From Anaerolineae bacterium (GTDB lineage Bacteria; Chloroflexota; Anaerolineae; Anaerolineales; Villigracilaceae): a stretch of DNA of 13,355 bases. Shown one piece after another: positions 5,959 to 13,355 of this stretch. A model generated the notes under the pieces. The model ran no database searches. It was not told the DNA's origin and worked only from the letters and a program-made list of their open reading frames with translations. The translations under genes were made by a program, and so were the position numbers. Each line of letters starts with the position of its first letter. The first letter of the stretch is position 1. Where the stretch lies: contig PMLN01000372.1 in NCBI GenBank assembly GCA_003158885.1, positions 1 to 13,355 on the forward strand, given 5' to 3'.

Positions 5959-8538
5959 TTACAAAGGAAGCCAGACGGTAAAAAGCGAGCCTTTACCGGG
6001 CGAACTTTCCACCTCGATTGTACCGCCATGATCGGTCACAATACCATAGGTCACAGAAAGCCCGAGACCCGTGCCGCCCCGATCCGCCTTGGTGGTAAAG
6101 AACGGCTCGAAGATGCGATCCTTGTTCTGCACTTCGATCCCCACGCCGCTATCCTTGACTGCCACCGTGATCCAGTTCCGATTATCCCGCTGCCTGACCA
6201 AGGTTTGAATATCGAGACTGCCGCCGTCCGGCATGGCCTGCAAGGCGTTATGAATGAGATTAAGAAAAACCTGTTTCATCTGGTTGCTATCCACAGAAAC
6301 CCAGGGCGCGTCCTTGACCCATTCCAGGGAAAGCTGTACCCCGCTGGTATGGATCAAGTGGCGGGTAAGCATCAAGACCTCCTCGATGATCTCATTGATA
6401 TCCACATTGGAGCGGGTCCGTTCGCCCTGGCGCGCAAAGTCCAGCAGGCGCCTGACGACATCGCGGGCGCGGCGGGCCTCCTTGAGAATTAATTCCAGGT
6501 CGGCGCGGTGAGGGGTATCCGTGGAGGTCTCATCGAGGATCAGCTCCGCGAAACCGGTGACCGTTGTCAGGGGATTATTCAACTCATGGGCAATGCCGGC
6601 GGCCATTTCTCCGACGGCCGCCAGCTTGGCGGCCTGCAGAAGCCGCCGTTCCGTATCCTGTTGAGCGGCCATGCGCGCCTTCAATTCAACCTGGGCGGCA
6701 CGCAGTTGACGAACCGTTTCCAATTGCTGCTCATATTGATCGGCGCTGGAAACCACCGCAGCGAGGACACCGGCAAGAGCCTCCATGGCCATCAAATCGG
6801 TATTCGTAAACGCATTCTGCCGGCTGCTCTCCACATCAATAATGCCAAGAACCTGTTCCCCATCCTTGAGAGCCACACATATTTCCGAGCCTGGCTTCCA
6901 ACCGCGCAGCGATCTATGCAGCTTATCGCCGGCGATATCATTAATGAGGATATTCACACCGGTGTTGAAGACACGACCGGTAACCCCCTGGCGGGCAGGG
7001 TTCTCCTCCTGCTCCAACTGGGTGCGAACAATCGGGGCGCTGGAGCCGCCCAGCCCCAGAATGGGAGGCTTTGCGCCATCCGCAACGAGCATCACGCCGG
7101 CCAATTCGTAGCTGAAATACTGAGCGACGAGATCGGCGGTAATTTGAGCAATCTCGGTCTTGTTGTTCAAGCCAATGACCTGCTGGACAACCTCATGAAT
7201 CAAGCCGAGATTGCTGGCGCGGGCCTCGGCCTCTTCGCGCAGACGGCCATACTCGATCAGCCCGGCCAAATAGCTGGCAATGAACACCATCAAATGTTCA
7301 TCGTATTGGGTAAAGGCCGCCGGGCGCAGGCTCTCGAGAGAAAGCAGACCGACCATATGCCCGCGATATTTGAGCGGCACGATCAAAGCAGAACGGGCCT
7401 CGGAATAAAAAGGCTTGAAGTCAGCAGGCGAGGAATCATCGAGACGAAGGGAGCGGCTGCTTTTCAAGAAGGCGGAGGCGGGATGACCGGCAAGCGCCGC
7501 GCTCTGAATGGTGAAGCGGCCCTCGCGGTTGAAAAATTCACGCATCAGCCGCTCATCCGCCGAGGGAATATAAAGTGAAATCAATTCGGTCGAGAAGGAA
7601 CGGGAAAGGAGACCAAAGACGCGGCGGGCGATCTGATCCAGGTTCTGGGCGGAGGAGATGGTCAAGGCAAAATCGTTCAACATGCCAAGCCGCCGCAAGT
7701 GATTGGTCAACTCGGAAAAGGTGACGATCACTTCCACCGATGAAGAGATGCGCAGGGCGATCTCGTGCAGGCGCGACCACTCCCCCTGATCCAGTTCCGA
7801 ATGACGCCACAGCGCCACAGCGCCGATCAAGCGTTTCCCCACGATCAGGGGAAAGCAGCACCAAATCCTTGAATTGGGCTTCATGGCCGGATGAGGAATT
7901 TGACCCCACTCTGCAGCCTCCCTTGTAATCGCAATTTCGGTACGTGTGCGATTCAGATGACGGAGCAGAGAATTCGTATCAATGGAAAGCGAAAGTTCGT
8001 TCCGATTAGGGTCGTTCCATTGCGAGACGATATCCAAAGTATCGCCGCGCCGGATGGCCAGCCAGGCGCCCTGCGGGTTGACGGGGCGCACAAAATTTGC
8101 CAGAACGCGGTCGAGGGCGCGCGGCATGTCGTAAGACAATTCGGCCTGCACATCGGGCAGGAATTCATCCACAACCGGCGGAGGCTCCGAGGCGACCCAC
8201 TCCGAGACAAGCCGCCAAAGATCGCGGCCATTTTTCGACAATTGACGACATCCAACCAGGAGAGCCTGGGAAGATTTCGGGACAGGGAAAACGTAAAGCC
8301 TGGAGGCCTTTAGTTTTGCGGACTGAGGCAAGGTCAAGGGCCGCAGCGCGCCGCCGTTCAAAGCGCCCGCCAGTTTGTTCGCGGCCGAATCCTGATCGAG
8401 AAAATCATTCAGCGCACGCAGCGCAGGTTTGGATAAATGATGGGAAGTGTGAATCAACCACTGACCGCCCTCACGCCGGGCCAGTGCGGCCCAGTCTGCA
8501 CCGCTCAAACGGCAAGCTTCCTTAAGATGCGCGTCCAT
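5959..8538 (-). CDS. Multi-GAF sensor histidine kinase
   Basis: An 859-residue soluble kinase that is first in the three-gene operon. The N-terminal half consists of stacked GAF-type sensors: a divergent one (about 5-115), then about 135-272, 285-432 and 445-600. A coiled-coil linker (about 600-638) leads to HisKA with phospho-acceptor H651 (AGIAHELNNPLTT). HATPase_c follows, with N-box N764, G1 DSGVGI (796-801), F-box FEPFFTTK (810-817) and G2 GGTGLGLSV (821-829). No transmembrane helix or signal peptide is visible, so the signal is intracellular or membrane-permeant. The start ATG (8536-8538) is the only Met before residue 138. A perfect TATAAT lies 7 nt upstream, and there is no Shine-Dalgarno, so the mRNA is probably leaderless. 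It probably phosphorylates the receiver of the next kinase and/or the terminal regulator; partner choice is inference. Confidence 0.92.
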   Translation of the reverse strand: MDAHLKEACRLSGADWAALARREGGQWLIHTSHHLSKPALRALNDFLDQDSAANKLAGALNGGALRPLTLPQSAKLKASRLYVFPVPKSSQALLVGCRQLSKNGRDLWRLVSEWVASEPPPVVDEFLPDVQAELSYDMPRALDRVLANFVRPVNPQGAWLAIRRGDTLDIVSQWNDPNRNELSLSIDTNSLLRHLNRTRTEIAITREAAEWGQIPHPAMKPNSRIWCCFPLIVGKRLIGAVALWRHSELDQGEWSRLHEIALRISSSVEVIVTFSELTNHLRRLGMLNDFALTISSAQNLDQIARRVFGLLSRSFSTELISLYIPSADERLMREFFNREGRFTIQSAALAGHPASAFLKSSRSLRLDDSSPADFKPFYSEARSALIVPLKYRGHMVGLLSLESLRPAAFTQYDEHLMVFIASYLAGLIEYGRLREEAEARASNLGLIHEVVQQVIGLNNKTEIAQITADLVAQYFSYELAGVMLVADGAKPPILGLGGSSAPIVRTQLEQEENPARQGVTGRVFNTGVNILINDIAGDKLHRSLRGWKPGSEICVALKDGEQVLGIIDVESSRQNAFTNTDLMAMEALAGVLAAVVSSADQYEQQLETVRQLRAAQVELKARMAAQQDTERRLLQAAKLAAVGEMAAGIAHELNNPLTTVTGFAELILDETSTDTPHRADLELILKEARRARDVVRRLLDFARQGERTRSNVDINEIIEEVLMLTRHLIHTSGVQLSLEWVKDAPWVSVDSNQMKQVFLNLIHNALQAMPDGGSLDIQTLVRQRDNRNWITVAVKDSGVGIEVQNKDRIFEPFFTTKADRGGTGLGLSVTYGIVTDHGGTIEVESSPGKGSLFTVWLPL

Positions 8539-8545
8539 GGTTAAG

Positions 8546-8551
8546 ATTATA
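8546..8551 (-). promoter_or_regulatory. -10 box for the minus-strand signalling operon
   Basis: The minus strand reads TATAAT, a perfect sigma-70-type -10. Transcription would begin at about 8539-8538, at or one base before the ATG, giving a leaderless mRNA. The -35 side is poor: TTGTAC at 8567-8572 with a 15-bp spacer is the nearest match. That region coincides with the opposing -10 box, so the two promoters overlap. Confidence 0.6.
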
Positions 8552-8564
8552 CAGCACCCTCGGA

Positions 8565-8573
8565 TGGTACAAT
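8565..8573 (+). promoter_or_regulatory. Extended -10 promoter for trmFO
   Basis: TGGTACAAT fits an extended -10 (TGn followed by TACAAT, 5 of 6 matches to TATAAT). No good -35 is present 16-18 bp upstream, where the opposite promoter's TATAAT sits. The predicted transcription start is about 8580, only about 4 nt before the trmFO ATG, so this mRNA may also be leaderless or nearly so. Confidence 0.5.
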
Positions 8574-8583
8574 AGGTTTTTAA

Positions 8584-9924
8584 ATGACCGACTTAATTGT
8601 GATCGGCGGCGGCCTGGCTGGCAGTGAAGCCGCCTGGCAAGCCGCGCAGCACGGCTTGAACGTGGAACTGTACGAGATGCGCCCGGCGCTCACCACCGGC
8701 GCACATGAAACCGATTACCTGGCCGAACTGGTATGCTCGAATTCACTCGGCTCCAACCAACCCGACCGCGCCTCCGGCGCGCTGAAAAACGAATTACGGC
8801 GATTAGGCTCGCTGCTTTTGGAATGCGCAGAATCCGCCGCACTGCCAGCCGGTTCGGCCCTGGCGGTTGACCGTGAATACTTTGCGCGCAGCGTCACCGA
8901 GCGGATACAAAACCACCCGCGCATAAAAACCATACGCAAAGAAGCCACCGAAATCCCAAGCGGCCTGACGGTCATCGCCTCCGGTCCATTGACTTCACAG
9001 GCGCTGTCGCAAAAAATCGCCGAATTAACCGGCGAAGATCACCTCTTTTTCTTCGATGCCATCGCGCCGATCGTGGCTTATGAGTCGATCAATATGAAGA
9101 CCGCCTTCCGCGCCTCGCGCTATGGGAAGGAAGATAACGATGAAGGCGATTACATCAACTGTCCCCTGAACAAGGAGGAATATTACGCCTTCATCGAAGC
9201 CCTGCTCCACGCAGAACGGATCAAATTGCGCGCCTTCGAAGAGGCCATGCGCGGCGGAGTCAAGGCGGGACATTTCTTCGAAGGCTGCCTGCCGATAGAG
9301 ATCATGGCGGAACGCGGAAAGGACACGCTGGCCTTCGGCCCGCTGCGGCCGGTGGGACTCAGCGATCCACGCGTGGGAAAGAGGCCTTTTGCGGTGGTTC
9401 AATTAAGACAGGATAACCTGGCAGGAAATCTTTATAATTTGGTCGGTTTTCAAACCAACCTGACCTATCCCGAACAGAAACGCGTCCTGCAAATGGTGCC
9501 GGGCCTCGAAAACGCGGAGTTCATCCGCTACGGCCAAATGCACCGCAACACGTTCATCGCCTCGCCCAAACTGTTAAAACCCACGCTGCAATTTAGCAAA
9601 CGCGATAACCTTCTCTTCGCAGGACAACTGACCGGCGTCGAAGGCTACATGGGCAACATTGCAACAGGGTTACTGGCGGGATGGAACGCGGCACGCATCC
9701 ATAAAAACCAAAAGCCGTTGGAATTCCCGCAAACCACCATGCTCGGCGCACTATGCCACTATGTGACCCACGCGCACCTCAAGGATTTCCAGCCGATGAA
9801 AGCCAATTTTGGGATCATGCCCCCGCTCGAAAGCCCAAACCGCGTTGGCAAACGCGAGCGCGGCAAGGCCTATGCGGAGCGTGCCAGCGTGGACATCGAA
9901 GCCTTTCTGAGCCGGCATGAATAA
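8584..9924 (+). CDS. trmFO: Methylenetetrahydrofolate-tRNA-(uracil-5-)-methyltransferase TrmFO
   Basis: This FAD enzyme makes ribothymidine at position 54 of the tRNA T-loop, using methylene-tetrahydrofolate as carbon donor rather than S-adenosylmethionine. The 446-residue length is normal for the family. The N terminus is a dinucleotide-binding Rossmann fold with [10 protein letters not shown] (8-17) and E31 at the end of the second strand. The family hallmarks [11 protein letters not shown] (C51) and [15 protein letters not shown] (C235) are present, matching the two functional cysteines described in TrmFO. The C-terminal part carries [22 protein letters not shown] (345-366), the FAD-binding closure shared with GidA/MnmG. 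The TrmFO-specific cysteine motifs and the short length separate it from MnmG. Start ATG 8584 follows a possible extended -10 almost directly. It overlaps the next gene by 8 nt, so the two are probably co-transcribed. Confidence 0.96.
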   Translation: MTDLIVIGGGLAGSEAAWQAAQHGLNVELYEMRPALTTGAHETDYLAELVCSNSLGSNQPDRASGALKNELRRLGSLLLECAESAALPAGSALAVDREYFARSVTERIQNHPRIKTIRKEATEIPSGLTVIASGPLTSQALSQKIAELTGEDHLFFFDAIAPIVAYESINMKTAFRASRYGKEDNDEGDYINCPLNKEEYYAFIEALLHAERIKLRAFEEAMRGGVKAGHFFEGCLPIEIMAERGKDTLAFGPLRPVGLSDPRVGKRPFAVVQLRQDNLAGNLYNLVGFQTNLTYPEQKRVLQMVPGLENAEFIRYGQMHRNTFIASPKLLKPTLQFSKRDNLLFAGQLTGVEGYMGNIATGLLAGWNAARIHKNQKPLEFPQTTMLGALCHYVTHAHLKDFQPMKANFGIMPPLESPNRVGKRERGKAYAERASVDIEAFLSRHE

Positions 9925-10828
9925 ACGAGCCATCGCGATCTATTTAACAGCCATCGGAATCCTGCTGGTATTGATATCCGGCTGGTATATGCGGGCGTTC
10001 ATCCAGGAACAGCAGACGGCTTCCATCAAATTCGACGGGGAATGGGCCCTGGAAGATGTAAAAACCCAGGTGGCATTCGGGCCGCGCATCCCGGGATCGG
10101 ACGCACACGCCAAAATCCTGGGATGGATGCGCAGCGAACTGGAATCGGCCGGCTGGCAGGTGCAAATCCAGCAATCCGAAGCGCTGGGACACCCGATCCA
10201 GAACCTGCTGGCCTATCGCACGCTTGAACCGCCGCAAATCCTATTGGGAGCACACTATGATTCGCGCCTATGGGCCGATCGCGATCCCGACCCGGCAAAA
10301 CAGCATGAACCTGTACCCGGGGCAGACGACGGCGCATCGGGCGTGGCCGTGCTGCTGGGACTGGCGCACACACTGCCCAAAAATTCCGTACCCGTCTGGC
10401 TGGTCTTCTTCGATGTGGAAGACAACGGCAACATTCCGGGCTGGGACTGGCTTTTAGGATCAAAGGCCTTCGCGGCGAACATGACCGCAAAGCCAAAGGA
10501 GATGATCCTGGTGGACATGGTGGGCGGGGAAAACCTGAGCCTGCCCATCGAAGGAAACTCCACGCCCGCGTTAAGTAATTCCATCTGGCAAACCGCGGCC
10601 GGGATGGGCTACAAGGATATTTTCACCACGCAAACCAAGTATGATATCGAAGACGATCATATCCCGTTCCTGCAGGCTGGCATCCCGGCGGCAGACATCA
10701 TTGACATTGATTATCCGTACTGGCACACCACAGCCGACACACCCGATCACGTCACGGCGCGCAGCCTGCAAATCGTCGGCGACGTACTATGGACGTGGAT
10801 CACCAGGCAAAACCTTCAATCAAAATGA
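9917..10828 (+). CDS. Membrane-anchored M28-family peptidase / glutaminyl-cyclase-like protein
   Basis: A 303-residue zinc-dependent M28 fold enzyme. A single N-terminal hydrophobic helix (about 5-23) with basic residues before it (K3, R4) indicates export, with the enzyme domain outside the membrane. M28 motifs are in order: GAHYDSR (H113, D115), [11 protein letters not shown] (metal-binding D137/D138), FFDVEDNG (E168 general base, D169 ligand position), LVDMVG (D200), DIEDDHIPF (D247) and [12 protein letters not shown] (H270). DDHIPF, the late WHT motif and the inserted W-LLGSKAF stretch after the catalytic acid resemble glutaminyl-peptide cyclotransferases, so it may cyclise N-terminal glutamine rather than act as an aminopeptidase. 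Asp replaces the more usual Glu at position 169. The ATG overlaps the trmFO stop by 8 nt, suggesting an operon. The fold is secure; the reaction is not. Confidence 0.86.
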   Translation: MNKRAIAIYLTAIGILLVLISGWYMRAFIQEQQTASIKFDGEWALEDVKTQVAFGPRIPGSDAHAKILGWMRSELESAGWQVQIQQSEALGHPIQNLLAYRTLEPPQILLGAHYDSRLWADRDPDPAKQHEPVPGADDGASGVAVLLGLAHTLPKNSVPVWLVFFDVEDNGNIPGWDWLLGSKAFAANMTAKPKEMILVDMVGGENLSLPIEGNSTPALSNSIWQTAAGMGYKDIFTTQTKYDIEDDHIPFLQAGIPAADIIDIDYPYWHTTADTPDHVTARSLQIVGDVLWTWITRQNLQSK

Positions 10829-10830
10829 AA

Positions 10831-10859
10831 TTATCAAAAGACGTTTCTCAGCGTACACT
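10831..10859 (+). promoter_or_regulatory. Weak candidate promoter ahead of the soluble kinase
   Basis: TTATCA (10831-10836) and TACACT (10854-10859) are separated by 17 bp, each matching 4 of 6 consensus bases. Initiation near 10866 would place the hairpin at 10875-10894 in the 5' leader of the kinase mRNA. Read-through from the peptidase gene is equally possible. Confidence 0.3.
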
Positions 10860-10874
10860 TGGATATAGCTTTTC

Positions 10875-10894
10875 CCGAAGTCTGGAGACTTCGG
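10875..10894. repeat. Perfect 8-bp stem hairpin in the leader of the kinase gene
   Basis: CCGAAGTC (10875-10882), loop TGGA, then GACTTCGG (10887-10894) form a perfect inverted repeat. It is 46 nt after the peptidase stop and 19 nt before the kinase ATG. No T-run follows on either strand, so it is not a standard terminator. It could be a dispersed palindrome, an mRNA processing or stability element, or an operator. Confidence 0.65.
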
Positions 10895-10913
10895 ACTCCC
10901 ACGACAGAAAGCC

Positions 10914-12182
10914 ATGAAGGCACAGGAACTTCTTGCCCAAATCCGCCCGCTCTGGTTACAGCGCGTGTCACAAAGTTTGACGCGTGCTGCTGGCGCGCGT
11001 GAAGCGTTCCAGGATGAACTGAACCGGTTCTTCGACGGGCTGGAACAGGCTGTGATGACGGGCAACCCGGCCTGGCTCGACCCGGCCATTTATGAATGGA
11101 CCGGCTCGCCCACCCTCTCGGACCTGCAGCAAAACCAGCAGAATGTCTCGCAGATGCTGAACAGCATCATCACCATTACAAACGATATCGCCATCGAGAA
11201 TCTTTCGGAACAGGATGCGCTCGACCTGCTCTCCACCATCACGCCCATTTACACCTACGGGCTGGAAAAAATCGCCCGGCTGGAAATGGAAGCGCGGGTC
11301 GCTTACATCACCAAGGAACTGGTGGAAGTGAGGCAAACGCTCGAAAAACTGGACCGCTCGAAATCCAATTTCATTTCCGTGGCCGCGCACGAACTCAAGA
11401 CGCCATTGACCCTGATCGAAGGTTATGCGGCCATGATGCGCGACCTGGTGGCACAAAACGGAAACAAACAAATCGACACGCTTCTGAGCGGAGTGAATAT
11501 CGGCATCAGCCGCCTGCACGAGATCATTAACGACATGCTGGATGTGTCATTGATCGACAACGACCTGCTTTCGCTTAACCTGCAGCCGCTCTGGATCAAC
11601 CAACTGCTCAACCTGCTCAAGCGGGAAATGGAACCCGTCATCGAAGAACGGCGCCAGACCCTGGAGATCAGAGATTTCCCCGGAGGCGAAACGTGGATCT
11701 ATGCAGATCCCGAACGCCTGTATCAGGCTTTCAAGAACGTTATTTCCAATGCCGTCAAGTTCACGCCGGACAAGGGGCAAATCACCATTGACGGCCGAAG
11801 CCTGCCGGGCTTCATCGAAATCACCATTACCGATACCGGCATTGGAATTTCGCCTGAAAACCAGAGCGAGATCTTCGAAAAGTTCGGCCAACTGGGAAGG
11901 ATCAACCTGCATTCCAGCGGGAAAACCAAATTCAAAGGCGGGGGCCCCGGCCTGGGTTTGCCCATCACACGTGGTATCATCGAAGCGCACGGCGGAACGA
12001 TCTGGATTGAATCAACGGGCTTCGATGAAGAAAAATGCCCCGGCTCGACATTCCACATATTGCTGCCGATCCGCACGGAACGCATTGACCCAAAGATCGC
12101 CAAGCTATTCAGCAAACTAGAGAAGCAAGCATCCGAACCTGATGTCAAAGAGAATCCCCCAACCCACACACCCCCCGCGTGA
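10914..12182 (+). CDS. Soluble sensor histidine kinase (HisKA-HATPase)
   Basis: A 422-residue cytoplasmic kinase. Residues 1-125 form an all-helical N-terminal region recalling RsbR-type sensor domains, followed by a helix/coiled coil (125-150). HisKA carries H159 in FISVAAHELKTPLTLIEG. HATPase_c follows, with N-box N279 (NVISNAVKFTP), G1 DTGIGI (307-312), F-box FEKFGQ (321-326) and G2 GGGPGLGL (342-349). All motifs for autophosphorylation are present. The tail (390-422) is polar and ends in a Pro/Thr-rich stretch that overlaps the hflX start. No membrane segment and no adjacent response regulator are seen, so its partner is encoded elsewhere. ATG 10914 has only a weak purine run (AGAAAG) before it. 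The kinase class is certain; the N-terminal similarity is tentative. Confidence 0.91.
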   Translation: MKAQELLAQIRPLWLQRVSQSLTRAAGAREAFQDELNRFFDGLEQAVMTGNPAWLDPAIYEWTGSPTLSDLQQNQQNVSQMLNSIITITNDIAIENLSEQDALDLLSTITPIYTYGLEKIARLEMEARVAYITKELVEVRQTLEKLDRSKSNFISVAAHELKTPLTLIEGYAAMMRDLVAQNGNKQIDTLLSGVNIGISRLHEIINDMLDVSLIDNDLLSLNLQPLWINQLLNLLKREMEPVIEERRQTLEIRDFPGGETWIYADPERLYQAFKNVISNAVKFTPDKGQITIDGRSLPGFIEITITDTGIGISPENQSEIFEKFGQLGRINLHSSGKTKFKGGGPGLGLPITRGIIEAHGGTIWIESTGFDEEKCPGSTFHILLPIRTERIDPKIAKLFSKLEKQASEPDVKENPPTHTPPA

Positions 12183-13355
12183 ACGCGCCTTTTTAGTGGG
12201 CGCCGAGCTGCGCAGTCAAAAAACATTTCTATCCCTGGAAGACTCGCTTACCGAACTGGCGCTCCTGGCCGATACGGCCGGGTTCGAGGTAACAGGCGAA
12301 CTGACACAAAAGCTCGACCATCCATTCGTGGGAACGTACATCGGCCCCGGCAAAGTGGCCGAACTCAAGGCGCTGAGCGAAGAAACCCTCTCGCAACTCG
12401 TTTTATTCGACGATGAACTATCCCCGCGCCACCAGCGCGAATTGGAAGAAGCGTTGGCCCCCAACTTGCGAGTGCTGGACCGCACCGGCCTGATCCTGAA
12501 TATCTTCGCGCAGCACGCCCATACGGCAGAAGGAATGCTGCAAGTGGAACTGGCGCAATATGAATACCTGCTGCCACGCCTGACCGGACAATGGACGCAC
12601 CTGGCGCGGCAGGCAGGCGGCGGAGGCGGACGCGCCGGCTCGGTCGGCGGGGTGGGTCTGCGCGGCCCGGGCGAAACGCAATTGGAAGTGGATCGGCGTT
12701 CAGTCCGGGATCGAATTGCACACCTCAAGCGCGAACTGGAAAAAGTGCGCGCACACCGAATGCGCTATCGCTCGCAGCGCAAGCGCGCGCGCATCCCAAC
12801 CATCACCATCGTCGGGTATACCAACGCCGGAAAATCCACGCTGTTGAACCAACTGACCAAATCGGATGTGTATGTGGCGAACCAGCTATTCGCAACGCTG
12901 GACCCGACCACGCGCCGCATCGAACTGCCGGGCGGTTACCAGGCCCTGCTGACCGATACGGTGGGCTTTATTCAAAAGCTGCCCACGGCACTGGTGGAGG
13001 CCTTCCACGCCACATTGGAAGAAATCACGGAAGCCGACCTGCTCTTGCACATCGTGGACATGTCGCACCCCAACGCATTGAATCAATATCAATCCGTCCA
13101 GAAAACGCTGGAAGAAATCGGGGCGGGACACATCCCAACCGTGACGGCGCTGAATAAAATAGACCGGCTCAAACAGCCCGAGGCGGCGCGCGAGACAACC
13201 AGGCAGTACCCGAAGGCCATCGCCATCTCCGCACAAAAAGGAACGGGCTTGCCGGAGCTTTTGGAACTGATCCAAAAAGAATTATACGAAACCTATACAC
13301 CCATCCTGGTGCGATTGCCCTACCAACAAGGGGCGTTGATCTCGCTGTTCCATGA
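12142..13355 (+). CDS. hflX: GTPase HflX (3' partial)
   Basis: HflX is a ribosome-binding GTPase that splits stalled or heat-damaged 70S ribosomes. At least 404 codons are visible and the frame is open to the window edge. The N-terminal domain has ERAFLVGAEL, the family signature YIGPGK, then FDDELSPRHQRELEEAL and DRTGLILNIFAQHA. The glycine-rich GGGGGRAGSVGG linker (159-170) and GPGETQLEVDRR follow, then a helical arm. The G domain has G1 GYTNAGKST (225-233), a G2 threonine in FATLDPTTR, G3 DTVGF (272-276), G4 NKID (338-341) and G5 ISAQKG. The ATG at 12142 is the only ATG upstream of the conserved RAFLVG strand; the GTG at 12196 would cut into it. This makes a 41-nt overlap with the kinase gene. 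No strong Shine-Dalgarno is seen, so translation may be coupled. The last ~25-30 residues are probably missing. Confidence 0.95.
   Translation, partial: MSKRIPQPTHPPRERAFLVGAELRSQKTFLSLEDSLTELALLADTAGFEVTGELTQKLDHPFVGTYIGPGKVAELKALSEETLSQLVLFDDELSPRHQRELEEALAPNLRVLDRTGLILNIFAQHAHTAEGMLQVELAQYEYLLPRLTGQWTHLARQAGGGGGRAGSVGGVGLRGPGETQLEVDRRSVRDRIAHLKRELEKVRAHRMRYRSQRKRARIPTITIVGYTNAGKSTLLNQLTKSDVYVANQLFATLDPTTRRIELPGGYQALLTDTVGFIQKLPTALVEAFHATLEEITEADLLLHIVDMSHPNALNQYQSVQKTLEEIGAGHIPTVTALNKIDRLKQPEAARETTRQYPKAIAISAQKGTGLPELLELIQKELYETYTPILVRLPYQQGALISLFH

Noticed and set aside
5626..6492. 288-codon plus-strand frame spanning the junction of the two minus-strand kinases
   Set aside because: It is a mirror of conserved receiver and HATPase coding regions, with no ribosome-binding site or recognisable domain.
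6508..7578. 356-codon open frame on the plus strand inside the multi-GAF kinase
   Set aside because: It is antisense to intact GAF and HisKA motifs and its product has low-complexity, His/Gly/Gln-rich shadow composition.
10875..10894. Intrinsic terminator for the peptidase gene
   Set aside because: The stem is followed by ACTCCCACG rather than a T-run, and the opposite direction also lacks one.
12216..12728. 170-codon minus-strand frame opposite hflX
   Set aside because: Its Ser/Arg/Pro-rich composition is typical of antisense to GC-rich coding DNA, and hflX is intact on the other strand.

Overview
The window looks like chromosomal DNA from a GC-moderate, signalling-rich environmental bacterium. 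Genes are dense, overlap at their ends, and encode large soluble PAS/GAF sensor proteins. TrmFO (the folate/FAD-dependent tRNA methyltransferase), abundant GAF-HisKA kinases, short dispersed palindromes and heptamer repeats would fit a Chloroflexota/Anaerolineae-type genome. That placement is inference from style only; no marker here proves it.

Layout. (1) 1-2409, plus strand: the 3' part of a PAS-PAS-GAF-GAF-HD-GYP protein, probably an active cyclic-di-GMP phosphodiesterase, whose start lies left of the window. (2) 2410-2596: a non-coding convergent spacer with a purine-rich repeat and a nested palindrome. (3) 2597-3570, minus strand: an AT-rich HAD hydrolase gene and a wrecked GNAT acetyltransferase gene, then a 10-copy heptamer array (3571-3640). 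This block has a different composition from its surroundings and reads as an accessory insertion or decay zone. (4) 3644-8538, minus strand: a compact three-gene signalling operon, transcribed in the order GAF-GAF-GAF-GAF histidine kinase, REC-GAF-histidine kinase, then REC-winged-helix response regulator. (5) 8539-8583: a 45-bp divergent promoter region. (6) 8584-13355, plus strand: trmFO, a membrane-anchored M28/glutaminyl-cyclase-like peptidase, a soluble histidine kinase, and hflX, which runs off the right edge. The genes in (6) overlap or lie close together, apart from an 85-bp leader with a hairpin before the kinase.

How the parts could work together. The minus-strand operon reads as a cascade. 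A cytoplasmic multi-GAF kinase could phosphorylate the receiver fused to the front of the second kinase, which in turn could drive the terminal DNA-binding regulator, giving two signal-input layers before transcription. No HPt domain is visible, so this would be kinase-to-receiver control rather than a classical phosphorelay. The plus-strand cluster mixes translation quality (TrmFO, HflX), an extracytoplasmic peptidase-like enzyme and a kinase without its own response regulator. The last pair overlaps by 41 nt.

Most genes belong to known families. I see no convincing wholly new system. The most unusual items are the stacked kinase cascade, the back-to-back apparently leaderless promoters, the heptamer array abutting a GNAT pseudogene, and the kinase/hflX overlap.
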